A stretch of DNA of 64,000 nt from Cololabis saira (taxonomy: Eukaryota > Chordata > Actinopteri > Beloniformes > Belonidae): assembly GCF_033807715.1 (NCBI RefSeq), contig NC_084609.1:34602850-34666849 (forward strand). Direction: 5' to 3'. The position numbers and the translations under genes are program-made. The notes under the pieces are model-generated. The model saw only the letters and a list, made by a program, of their open reading frames with translations. It was not told the origin of the DNA and did not search any database. Shown here piece by piece: positions 55,154 through 64,000 of the stretch (the stretch's first letter is position 1; every line of letters starts with the position of its first letter).

Positions 55154-56186
55154 CCGTATTTTCGCGACCATTCGGCGCACCGTGTGGAAAGGCGCACCCT
55201 CATTTTTGTGTGTCATTTTTAGATTTAAAACATACATATGGCGCACCGACCCAAAAGGCGCAGTCTACAGAGCAGAGCTGCACACACGCGTGCCGCAAAA
55301 CACGCCGGCCGGAAAACACACACACCCGCTGCAGAACGCACACACATGCAGAACGCACACACAAGCACACAAGCGCTTATTTAAAAAATAGAGCGGGAGC
55401 AAAACCTCTGTTTCTGCATTAAAGAGCTCCGCTAATTCAGCTGCGCCAGTCCGAATTTCCTCGGTGTCAGTCACTTTCTGCACAACAGTACATAAACTTT
55501 TCATACCCCGTTGTGCGGATCCTCCACCGCGCAGAGCCCGTCTCTCCCCAGCGGGGTGGAGCAGCGCGCGTCACAGCGGCTTTAACCGGGAATGTGACCT
55601 GTTCGGACCGGCTGGGACCGAAGCCACCCACCTGTATGGGAGCAGGGGCTCCCGGGGAAAGACCAGCGGCATTTCGGCCGGATCTGCCCCGGGGATGGTG
55701 CGCCCTGGCCCGGCAAACCCGCGGCGGGAGCCTGGCGGCTCCTGAGCGCATCTTGGTTAGGCTACCAGCAGGGCTCCAGACTAACTTTTTCACAGGTAGC
55801 ACTGGTGCCACCTAGCTTTTCATTTAGTAGCACCAAAACAAATTAGGTAGCACCATATTTTTCATTGCTAACATTAGTTACATTATTAAGCATTAATTAA
55901 CTGTTTACAGATTAACAATCATTATGTATAGGAAACACATATAGCCTACAGTTAGGCTAATTAATGTGATGAGTTAGTTAATAAATTAAAAGTTGGATAA
56001 TATAATTTATATAAATGCTTAGTAATGTTAATGTACTAACTAATGTTAGGCTAATTAAGGTGACTTTATGGTAAAGTGCATTTTTGCAGCAATATCACTG
56101 CAGAACCAAGAAAATGCTACATTTAGTCTGGGCTACCTCACCCATCAGACAATCTAGCAACAAAAATAAATATAACCATTAATATA

Positions 56187-56554
56187 CAGGACTGTCTCAG
56201 AAAATTAGAATATTGTGATAAAGTTCTTTATTTTCTGTAATGCAAAAATGTCATACATTCTGGATTCATTAAAAATCAACTGAAATATTGCAAGCCTTTT
56301 ATTATTTTAATATTGCTGATCATGCTTACAGCTTAAGAAAACTCAAATATCCTATCTCAAAAAATTTGAATATTCTGGGAATCTTTATCTTAAACTATTA
56401 GCCATAATCAGCAATATTAAAATAATAAAAGGCTTGCGATATTTCAGTTGATTTGTAATGAATCCAGAATGTATGACATTTTTGTTTTTTTAAATTGCAT
56501 TACAGAAAATAAAAGAACTTTATCACAATATTCTAATTTTCTGAGACAGTCCTG
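56187..56554. mobile_element. Complete palindromic Tc1/mariner-like MITE
   Basis: CAGGACTGTCTCAGAAAATT at the left is mirrored by AATTTTCTGAGACAGTCCTG at the right, flanked by TA on both sides (56185-56186 and 56555-56556). The 368-bp element is palindromic almost throughout, which would make a long double-stranded RNA if transcribed. It is nested in the hAT element. Confidence 0.93.
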
Positions 56555-56723
56555 TAAACTTGCTGGCGTGGTTGTGCTTGAACCACTTCTGAATATCCAT
56601 GGTTACTTTGTGTTAACGGAGCAGCATAATATCCATCGTTACTTTGTGTTAACGGAGCAGCAGAGAGCAGCGTCTTGCTGCTGCAGGAAACTGCGCGCTG
56701 GACGCAAATGAGTGACGGACACT

Positions 56724-56850
56724 GGCTGATTTATGGTACCGCGTACACCAACGCAGATCTTACGGCGTAGGATACGCGGGGACGGTGCGTACCCCGCGCG
56801 TCGCCGCGTACCCGACGCCGTAGATTTAACGCGGAACCATAAATGAGGCT
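56724..56850. mobile_element. Palindromic GCTGATTTATGGT MITE, second copy
   Basis: Relative of 34343-34470, with GGCTGATTTATGGTACCGCG at the left and CGCGGAACCATAAATGAGGC at the right, and a CpG-rich centre. Nested in the hAT element. Confidence 0.78.
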
Positions 56851-57623
56851 TAACGCGGGCGCATTTATCAGTTTTCTTTTCGTCTTTTCAGCTGAGCAAA
56901 CGCATAAACTGCTTATGCACCCTCGTAGAACCGGGCCTGGGCCTGTCCCTCGTATCTTAACCACGGGAACCGTGCCATTGTTGTTGGAAGCTGTACTTTT
57001 TTTTCTTCTCCCCAATCTCCCCCGGGTCTTTCGCCAACCTGTCACTCTCTTCATCAGAAGAAGAAGAATCCGATTCTTGTCGTTCCCTCTGCTAACCATT
57101 CTCCTCCTCCTCCACCAGCCTCTGGCACATCTTTCTTCTTAAAATAATCGACTATAGACCGCTTCATACTGCGCTTTGTTTACCTTTTTGAGCGCGCTGC
57201 GTGTACGCACGTAACGTGCGCAGACCGTACCAGGTGCAGTCAGACAGAGAGAGAGGAGAAATAGGACTCGCAGGAATGAGTCAGAAAGTAAGATTGTATT
57301 ATCAACCACTCCATTAATGCACTAACACAGCCGAGTGAAAAAAATATATATATATTTTTTTTCCACTAGTCCTCTTGCAAGTAGCACCGGTGCGACCTCA
57401 TTAAATTTTAACTCGCACCTTAATAAATTAGGTCGCATATGCGACCTAATAGGTCGCACTCTGGAGCCCTGGCTACCAGAGATCAAACCGACAGATTTGC
57501 CTGAAAATCTCGCAGGGTGAAGTTGTTCCGACCTGGGACAGACCCCTGAATAAATAAAGGTAAGAAAATAAACGTTTCATACCCCGTTGTGCTGCGTTGT
57601 GCTGCGGATCCCGACCGCGGCGG

Positions 57624-57690
57624 TCCCGGGTCCCGCGTCCCGCGTCCCGCGTCCCGCGTCCCGCGTCCCGGGTCCCGCGTCCCGGGTCCC
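57624..57690 (+). repeat. (TCCCGCG)n 7-bp GC-rich array
   Basis: About nine TCCCGCG/TCCCGGG units in CpG-rich sequence inside the TA-flanked element. Arg- and Pro-rich frames across it are artefacts. Confidence 0.9.
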
Positions 57691-58132
57691 GCTCCGCGCT
57701 GGTCCCGGGTCCGCTCCCCGTCTGCTCCCCCGCGCTGGACCCGCTCACACACGCGCTGTCGGGGAGCCGGTACCGGGGTTTGTATCCGACAGGAGCTCCA
57801 GTCCGAATTTCCAGACCTGTCTCAGCCACCTGATCATCATCATCCCTTCATCCAGCCCCCCCCCTTTCCATTCGTCCTTATAATGACTCCGGCTGGAAAC
57901 GTCTTATGCAAAGTTTTTCTTTTAAAAATCACCATAGGTTTCTGTCCATCAGCTGCGCCAGTCAAGCGCTACATAAATGAGAATCTGTGTGTCGCGCCGC
58001 GAATACACACCCGCGCATGTCGGGGTCCGGTACCGGGTTTGTAACCGACAGATTTGGCTGCAAATTTCGGAGGGTGAAGCTGATCAGACCTGAGACAGAC
58101 CCCAGAAATCTCTGCTCGCAAAGCGGCCGGGA

Positions 58133-59439
58133 ACCTGGGGCCTGTACTACGAAGCGGGATTTGGGGTTAGCGAGGTAACTTCAGGTTTAACCCTGGGTTT
58201 TCAGGACTACGACGGTGGTTCACTTCTTAGCGGGGCACATCGCCATGGTAACTTATGCTGAACCGCTAACCTGCTCCGGAGCAGGTTATGTTCGAGATAC
58301 AGATCGCCGGGTATAAAAGCACCGCCCACTGACCAATCAGCTCTCTTGGAAAATGACATGCCCTTTCGAAGAGAATCCAGCTTGGTGGAGCTTGGTGGAG
58401 CTTGGTGCGCGGATCGTGAGAGGCTCCCTCGGAAGAGAACGCGTATTCAGGGACCACCAAAACCCCTTTGCTTTCCCTGATGAGTACCTGTATGAACGAT
58501 CCAAAAAAAAAGGAAAAAAAGAAAAAAGAGGTGCAGGAGAAAATAAAAAATAAATCAATCAATGAATAAATAAAACAAATCATCACCCAAAATCCGATGT
58601 ACAGTCAATCCAAAACTAATACCAATTAAATAAATAAATCAAGAAGAAATGAAAAAGAAGATGCATTTGTAAGGGGATAGCAAAAAAGGGATTTTCAATT
58701 TCGTCCCTCGAACATTCTGAGGAGTCACTTTAAAATACTAAATACCCCCCTCCTGAAAAAATAAAAAATTAAATAAAATAAATAAAAAAAAACAATTCTT
58801 TGGTACAGCATCAGCACAAGTTATCGGTCAACAACAATAGTTATAGAACCAATATATACAGGACTGTCTCAGAAAATTAGAATATTGGGATTTTCTGTAA
58901 TGCAAACCCAAAAAACAAAAAAATGTCATACATTCTGGATTCATTACAAATCAACTGAAATATTGCAAGCCTTTTATTATTTTAATATTGCTGATCGTGG
59001 TTTACAGTTTAAGATTAAGATTCCCAGAATATTCAAATATATGTTTATAACCCTATGAATTTACGCATTTATACAGTCAGCGATCTTTTGCCAGCTGTCT
59101 TTCCTGCATTTTGCAGCTGCAACTGTGTTGCTTTTTGCCTGTATTATATGCCTATACTCATCATATTTCCGTAAAATTATTGTTTGCTCTTCGCTACTGA
59201 AATAAGCGGCTCTGACAGCGGACTTCTCCATGCTTGCGATTGGTCATGCGCTGAAAACACCGCCCCTTTTATGTGCACGCGCTCATATCCAGATTGGAGA
59301 AAGCTGGGTCGATCTACCGAGTTGATAACCACCGTCGTGTGACCGCTTAGCGTGATTGCAATTGTCCGGGTTAGTGAATCTGGATAAGGAAAAGATATCC
59401 TGGATATGTTGAACTTGCTTCGTAGTACAGGCCCCAGGT
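58133..59439. mobile_element. PIF/Harbinger-like TIR element
   Basis: Perfect 23-bp inverted ends: ACCTGGGGCCTGTACTACGA plus AGC at 58133-58155, mirrored at 59417-59439. The CCTGTACTACGAAGC terminus is common in fish Harbinger-type non-autonomous elements. About 1.3 kb, no transposase, with a truncated Tc1-like MITE inside (58859). The target duplication is not resolved, so the superfamily call rests on the termini. Confidence 0.78.
58859..59038. mobile_element. Tc1/mariner-like MITE, left half
   Basis: CAGGACTGTCTCAGAAAATT preceded by TA, matching the left half of 56187-56554 and then breaking off at ATTCAAATATATG. Nested in the Harbinger-like element. Confidence 0.88.
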
Positions 59440-59859
59440 CGATTGGACCGCTTGGGGAACCAGGAAGTCGGGTTGCAGCAGCGCCCATCACCGCGCTGCT
59501 CCAGCCGCTGCTTTAACCGGGGAAAGTCACCGGTTCCGACATGCAAAACACACGCGCGCTGCAGAACAAGTGTGCTTATTTAAATAGAGCGGGAGCAAAA
59601 CTTAGTTTGATTGTATTTTATTTCACTTTACACATCAAGCAAATCCTTAAAAGTTTTCATCTTCTGTTTCGCATTAAACAGCTCAGTGGATGGTCTCATT
59701 CAGCTTCACCCGCCCCCTTCTCCCTTTACCGTTCTCATGGCCGGCCTTACATTACCGTAATTCAGGTAATAGACACAGCGCACCGTTTCTTAAGGCGCCC
59801 GGCACATTTAAAAAAAAAAAAAAAAAAAAAAGTTGCGCCTTATGGTCGCGAAAATACGG

Positions 59860-59968
59860 TAACCAATTCCTGACTGGGTTATCAGCTACATGTGTTTACA
59901 GTTGATGAAAAGTCGTCAGACGTGGAAGGATTAACGTTAGGCCGAGCTGTAACGTTACAATCTCCAGC
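59860..59968. repeat. Local duplication, copy B, right part
   Basis: Resumes copy B after the insertion: TAACCAATTCCTGACTGGGT through GTTACAATCTCCAGCTTA, matching 54525-54645 with small indels. Confidence 0.88.
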
Positions 59969-59978
59969 TTAGCGAGGG

Positions 59979-60361
59979 AGAAAAGAGGAAGGAAGGAAGG
60001 AAGGAAGGAAGGAAGGAAGGAAGGAAGGAAGGAAGGAAGGAAGGAAGGAAGGAAGGAAGGAAGGAAGGGAGGGAGGGAGGGAGGGAGGGAGGGAGGGAGG
60101 GAGGGAGGGAGGGAGGAAGGAAGGAAGGAAGGAAGGAAGGAAGGAAGGAAGGAAGGAAGGAAGGAAGGAAGGAAGGAAGGAAGGGAGAGAGGGAGGGAGG
60201 GAGGGAGGGAGGGAGGGAGGGAGGGAGGGAGGGAGGGAGGGAGGAAGGAAGGAAGGAAGGAAGGAAGGAAGGAAGGAAGGAAGGAAGGAAGGAAGGAAGG
60301 AAGGAAGGAAGGAAGGAAGGAAGGAAGGAAGGAAGGAAGGAAGGAAGGAAGGAAGGAAGGA
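59979..60361. repeat. (GGAA)n/(GGGA)n microsatellite
   Basis: Alternating long blocks: GGAA, GGGA (60067-60114), GGAA, GGGA (60184-60243), GGAA. The repeated block order suggests one large block duplicated. Phe/Leu/Pro/Ser frames across it are artefacts. Confidence 0.96.
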
Positions 60362-60371
60362 ACAGGAGAAT

Positions 60372-60407
60372 TGGGTCATTTTGACCCAAAGACAGTACAA
60401 GGGTTAA
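60372..60407 (-). mobile_element. Lone piggyBac-type MITE end next to (GGAA)n
   Basis: GGGTCATTTTGACCCAAAGA, then CAGTACAAGGGTTAA, is the same terminus as the right end of 41147-41951 and again borders a TTCC/GGAA microsatellite. No matching left end is visible near 59970. Confidence 0.75.
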
Positions 60408-60837
60408 CAAACTCAAACATATTTCTGAAAGTCATGGCAGCAACAGTCAAGTGCTTGTGGCTGGGGGTGTTTCTCTCCGTCTGTCCCCCCGTCTGTCCCC
60501 CGTCTGTCCCCCGTCTGTCCCGGTCTGGAGCTGAAGAAACGAGCTGCTGGACTTGTGGGAGAGGAACGTTGTCCCATCCCCGTGTGAAGCGGAGTTGAGC
60601 TGCTAAACAGTCCTGGCTCTTTGGTGTCGTCTTGCCAAAAGATGCAAGGCATTCCCCGAAAACGTCTGGACGAGACGTTGCACTTAGTCCTGTATGTTGC
60701 TTTCAGCTTTGATGATTCCTGTCCAGATGTGCAGAAGCACTGATGCATCCTCACATGTCCCGTCAGAGATGCAGGTGTGGAACTGAGCGCTGACAACAAG
60801 CTGGAAGCTCCTTCTCCACGTTCCTTAAAAGAGTTTC
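60408..60837. other. Unassigned sequence
   Basis: A short TCTGTCCCCCG triplication at 60479-60515. Nothing else recognised. Confidence 0.4.
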
Positions 60838-61380
60838 ACTGGGCGGTGCCTCTCACCCTTCTTCTCCTCTCCTCTTCCCTTCCTCTCTTCTCCTTTTCCA
60901 TTTTTATTTATTATAAGTATCTCATAACTATCATTCTTGTCCATCGTTCCTGTAGTTTCTTGTGCTGGCCCCCCTTTTTTGTGTTTGCAGGCCGGAGCTT
61001 CAGGAGCTTCAGGAGACCCCCCCCCCCGGTCATCCCGTTGCTGCTTCCACCTGCCTGTTCACCCCCCCGCTCAATGGTCATCCCGTTGCTGCTTCCACCT
61101 GCCTGCTGTGCTGTTGACGTCCCCGACTCCCCCAGTCTGGCCTTTGGCAGGAGGGCTCCCCTTATGATCCAGGTCCTGGTCCAGGTTTCTTCCTCCTAAA
61201 GGGGAGTTTTTCTTGCCACTGTTTGGCTTAAGGTTTTTCTCCCACTAGGGGAGTTTTTACCTGCCATTGTTTATGTAATAATTGCTCGGGGGTTTATGTT
61301 CTGGGTCTCTGGAAAGATCCTAGAGACAACTTTTGTTGTATTACACGCTATATAAATAAAATTGAATTGAATTGAATTGA
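60838..61380 (+). mobile_element. L2 3' UTR fragment
   Basis: CACTGGGCGGTGCCTCTCAC to AATTGAATTGAATTGA, closely matching the 3' UTR at 30870-31376 and 43690-44160. 5'-truncated, plus strand. Confidence 0.92.
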
Positions 61381-61739
61381 TCTGACCACTGAACCCTCGA
61401 CTACTTTGTCCCAGGCGGTTTTTAATGAGCTTTGACCAAGAAACGCTGTTGGCATTTCTGGGCAGGTGCCAGTTTTGACTTGCATGTGTGGATTTGATTT
61501 GCATTTGATTTATTTATTTGCACATTTTTGAAAGAAGAAAAGAAAAAAATACAATGGAATGCGTTTAGAGAAAATTAAAAAAGAAATTAAAAAAAAACAA
61601 CAACATAAAAGAAAATGCTGTAAACTGTACAGTGTTTACATTTACAAGCCTAGGAGGAAGTGAGGAAATATACAAAATGCACTTTCTTTGTACATTGTAT
61701 GAACATTGTATGAAGTTTTGGCATTGAATAAATGCATAA
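61381..61739. other. Unassigned A-rich stretch
   Basis: Short poly-A runs around 61530-61600. No recognised feature. Confidence 0.4.
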
Positions 61740-61903
61740 CTACAGACGTTTTCCTTTTTATGGGTAATTTTTCTTTTTCAGTCACATATATCGTGATATA
61801 TCGTTGATGAAATTTCTTACAATATATCAAATATTGTAGATATCGTGTATCATGATATTATCGTGGGCCACATATCGTTACCCGTATCGTCCCACCCCTA
61901 ATC
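61740..61903 (-). mobile_element. Dispersed-repeat end rich in ATATCG
   Basis: Ends GTATCGTCCCACCCCTA, with repeated ATATCGTGATATATCGT motifs before it. This resembles the terminus of a fish DNA transposon (TAGGGGTGGGACGATA on the other strand), but only one end is visible. Confidence 0.45.
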
Positions 61904-61941
61904 TGGATATATAGTATATACAGTGACAGTGTACTTGTAGT

Positions 61942-62946
61942 CAGTACTGGAGTTGTAAAAAGAATCAGGGGGGATGGTAGATTTGATCATATGGGGACAG
62001 ATAATTTGTGCTGATTACAAATAATATAATATATTACAAATAATAGCAGTGACCAAAACACCTGCAGAAATACTGCAGGAATGACATAGCAGCAGTTAAA
62101 TGCAGCCTTCTGTAAGCTTTAAATATCCACTGGGCTTACATCAAATACATCAAAACACAACAATAAAAAACACTTTTCTGAACTTATCAATATGACTCTG
62201 TCCTTCACAGGATAAGTAACATGGATCACTGCAAAAACTCACAATCTTAACAAGAATATTTGTCTTATTTCTAGTTAAAATGTCTCATTTTAGTAAAAAA
62301 AAAACTCATTGCACTTAAAACAAGACTCATCACTGGAAAAACCAACCATTTTCACCTGTTTCAAGTAGATTTTCACTTGAAATAAGTAGAAAAATCTGCC
62401 AGTGGAACAAGATTTTTTTGCTTGTAATAAGAAGATAAATCTTGTTCCACTGGCAGATTTTTCTACTTATTTCAAGTGAAAAGTTACTTGAAACAGGTGA
62501 AAATTGTCAAATAAGTTATTTTTCTGGTGTTATTTTTCTGGTGATGACTCTAAATGTTGAAATAGCAGTAAAACCACATTCATTGATGAAATGACATAAG
62601 GGATGGAAAGGAGGGATGGCAGTTTTACAGGGGGGATGATTTGGACCGTTTTTATTTCAGGGGGGATGATTTGGACCGTTTTTATTTCAGGGGGGATGAT
62701 TTGGACCGTTTTTATTTCAGGGGGGATGATTTGGACCGTTTTTATTTCAGGGGGGGTGATTTGGACTGTTTTTATTTCAGGGGGGATGATTTGGACCGTT
62801 TTTATTTCAGGGGGGATGATTTGGACCGTTTTTATTTCAGGGGGGGATGATTTGGACTGTTTTTATTTCAGGAGGGGATGATTTGGACCGTTTTTATTTC
62901 AGGGGGGGATGCCATCCCCCCTCATCCCCCCTCAGCTCCAGTACTG
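61942..62946 (+). mobile_element. hAT-like CAGTACTGGAG element, complete copy
   Basis: Starts CAGTACTGGAGTTG and ends AGCTCCAGTACTG. GGGGGATGG and CCATCCCCC lie just inside the ends. Flanking octamers CTTGTAGT and CTTGTGTG share five bases, an uncertain trace of an 8-bp duplication. It carries the same truncated palindromic MITE (62228-62520) as the 26-kb copy and a longer 30-bp array. Confidence 0.75.
62625..62910 (+). repeat. 30-bp minisatellite, about nine units
   Basis: Unit GGATGATTTGGACCGTTTTT plus ATTTCAGGGG. It encodes MIWTVFISGG when read in frame, which is a repeat artefact. The 26-kb copy of the element has only three units (26612-26703). Confidence 0.95.
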
Positions 62947-63256
62947 CTTGTGTGTACATGTAGAAACAGAAAAGCTGCAGCAGACGTTGATGGAACTGGG
63001 TCAGCAGCTGTTTATGTCTCAGCTATGAGTTTGTTTTTTCATCTTGGATGGCGGTATCCTGTTCCTAAAGTGGGACTGCTGGGAATGTTCCTGAACTGAT
63101 GCAGTGATTACTACTCCAGAATCAGTTCTGATTTTAATGCGGTTCTGCTTGAGGGCCTGAAAACACACACATCCAAAACCAAGGTTTGACCTTGTCTCAT
63201 GCACACAGAGATTTCTCCAAATTCTCTGAATCTATTCATTTCGATTCACTCTAGAT
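62947..63256. other. Unassigned sequence
   Basis: No recognised feature. Confidence 0.4.
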
Positions 63257-63790
63257 TAGGAGTCTTCAACCCGCGGCTCCAGAGCCGCATGCTTCTCTTT
63301 AGCGCCACCTTAGTGGCTCCTGGAGCTTTTTCAGAAATGTTTGACCTTTTTTTCTTCTTTTTAAAAATTTTTTTTTCCTTTATTTCTTTTTTTCTTTTTT
63401 CTTCTTTTTTCCTTTTTTCTCTTTTTTTCTTCCTTTTTCCTTTTTATTCTCTTTTTGACTTTTTTCTCGACCTTTTGACTTTTTTCTCATCATTTTGACT
63501 TTATTCTCGACCTTTTGACTTTTTTCTCGACATTTCAACTTTTTTCTAAAAGATCGTACTTCAACATTAATCTTGTCATTTCAACTTTTTTCTCGAAATT
63601 TCAACTTTTTTATCGACATTTCGACTTTTTTAACGAAAATTTTGACTTTTTTCTCAACATTTAGACTTTTTTCTCAACATTTCGACTTTCGCCATTTGCC
63701 TTCATACTAAGGCTTATACAAGACTCTTCATTTTTTGCAGCTCCAGACATACTGTATTTGTTTTTTGTGTTTTTGGTCCAATATGGCTCT
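63257..63790 (-). mobile_element. hAT MITE (GGTCGGCAACCC family), copy 3, degraded
   Basis: Same interior as copies 1 and 2 in the opposite orientation (AGTGGCTCCTGGAGCTTTTT, the GACTTTTTTCTCGACATTTC array at 63440-63690, then CCAATATGGCTCTT). Termini are worn (GGAGTCTTCAACCC) and no duplication is visible, so it is older than the other two. Confidence 0.82.
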
Positions 63791-64000
63791 TAAACATCAC
63801 AAAGATGATCCTTCAGCTGCTTCTTTTTTAAACCACTTTCTTTTTCCGTTTTTTTTGTCGCCCAAGTCCCAACTTTTGTGACGAGTGGTGCTGCGTTCAA
63901 ATTTCAACAGAGCTTATCATCTTCATGAAATGGTTAAATGTCTTGCTTTCAGCAACTGAGTTCAGTTTTCTTTTTCTAATAAAATATGGGTTTGTGCAAG
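63791..64000. other. Unassigned sequence at window edge
   Basis: Nothing recognised. Confidence 0.4.

Larger units (their letters stand above)
55769..57471. mobile_element. hAT element (CAGGGCTCCAGA family)
   Basis: The perfect 8-bp duplication GCTACCAG (55761-55768 and 57472-57479) flanks CAGGGCTCCAGACTAACTTT and ACTCTGGAGCCCTG. GGTAGCACTGGTGCCACC near the left and GCACCGGTGCGACC near the right are sub-terminal matches. The interior is AT-rich, without a convincing transposase, and carries two further palindromic elements. Confidence 0.93.
55154..59859. mobile_element. 4.7-kb TA-flanked element (pogo/Tigger-like ends), host to nested TEs
   Basis: Left end CCGTATTTTCGCGACCATTC, then GGCGCACC; right end, reverse complement, CCGTATTTTCGCGACCATAA, then GGCGCAAC. 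TA flanks both sides (55152-55153 and 59860-59861). Copy A shows the uninterrupted target. The ends match the transposase remnant at 33323, so pogo/Tigger mobilisation is likely. No transposase was found inside. The own sequence is about 1.7 kb, with direct repeats near both ends (TAGAGCGGGAGCAAAAC at 55390 and 59585). The rest is the hAT and Harbinger-like insertions. Confidence 0.85.

Noticed and set aside
57580..57880. GC-rich promoter or first exon (several Arg/Pro-rich frames)
   Set aside because: It lies inside the TA-flanked transposon and the composition comes from a (TCCCGCG)n array.

Overview
The window looks like repeat-dense, gene-poor DNA of a teleost fish, probably a percomorph-type genome. 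The evidence is an esterase-ORF1 L2 LINE with (ATTGA)n-type 3' tails, RTE/Rex3-like and L1/Tx1-like LINE remnants, a tRNA-derived SINE, hAT, Tc1/mariner-like, pogo/Tigger-like, piggyBac-like and Harbinger-like elements, and very abundant CA, TA, ATCC, TTCC, GAAA and TTAG microsatellites. I found no host protein-coding exon, rRNA, functional tRNA or CRISPR array that I can defend. Nearly every protein-like stretch belongs to a transposable element (TE) or is a reading frame through a tandem repeat.

0-9 kb: a GC-rich block and CA/TA microsatellites, a tRNA-SINE, then a TTAA-bounded non-autonomous element (2300-8327). An apparently full-length L2 retrotransposon on the minus strand (2999-8038) is inserted in it and flanked by the 6-bp duplication AAAGTT. 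Both L2 ORFs are open: ORF1 (Cys-rich plus SGNH esterase) and ORF2 (endonuclease plus reverse transcriptase). They lie in one reading frame separated by a single TGA. 9-17 kb: mostly unassigned sequence, a piggyBac 3' remnant, a (GAAGCTAGCC)n minisatellite inside one arm of an inverted repeat, an L1 3' fragment and (TTAG)n. 17-23 kb: an L2 3' fragment whose stop-codon region has expanded into about 1.2 kb of 21-bp units, (ATCC)n, and a long-arm inverted-repeat element interrupted by a hAT MITE with an 8-bp duplication.

24-40 kb: several hAT elements with target-site duplications, a second L2 with the 21-bp array, LINE fragments, a TTAA MITE, a frameshifted pogo/Tigger transposase, a terminal-inverted-repeat (TIR) element with a nested palindrome, a hAT remnant with a BED finger, a 43-bp minisatellite, and an RTE copy carrying three different minisatellites. 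41-54 kb: a TTAA MITE whose core is almost wholly (TTCC)n, a 24-bp array, a palindrome followed by a 17-bp array, palindromic MITEs, an L1 C-terminus, and a 2.1-kb, 33-bp minisatellite with a 528-bp higher-order period and inverted end units.

54-64 kb: a local duplication in which one copy is an empty site and the other carries a 4.7-kb TA-flanked element. That element contains a hAT (with a palindromic MITE inside it) and a Harbinger-like element (with another MITE inside it). It is followed by (GGAA)n, another L2 3' end, and a second copy of the hAT-like element seen at 26 kb.

The recurring theme is that TEs seed tandem arrays: at least eight of the minisatellites or microsatellites sit inside recognisable transposons. 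I did not find a convincing new enzymatic or defence system. The strongest leads are the apparently intact L2 with its in-frame inter-ORF stop, the L2 stop-codon-derived minisatellite, and the 33-bp higher-order repeat.
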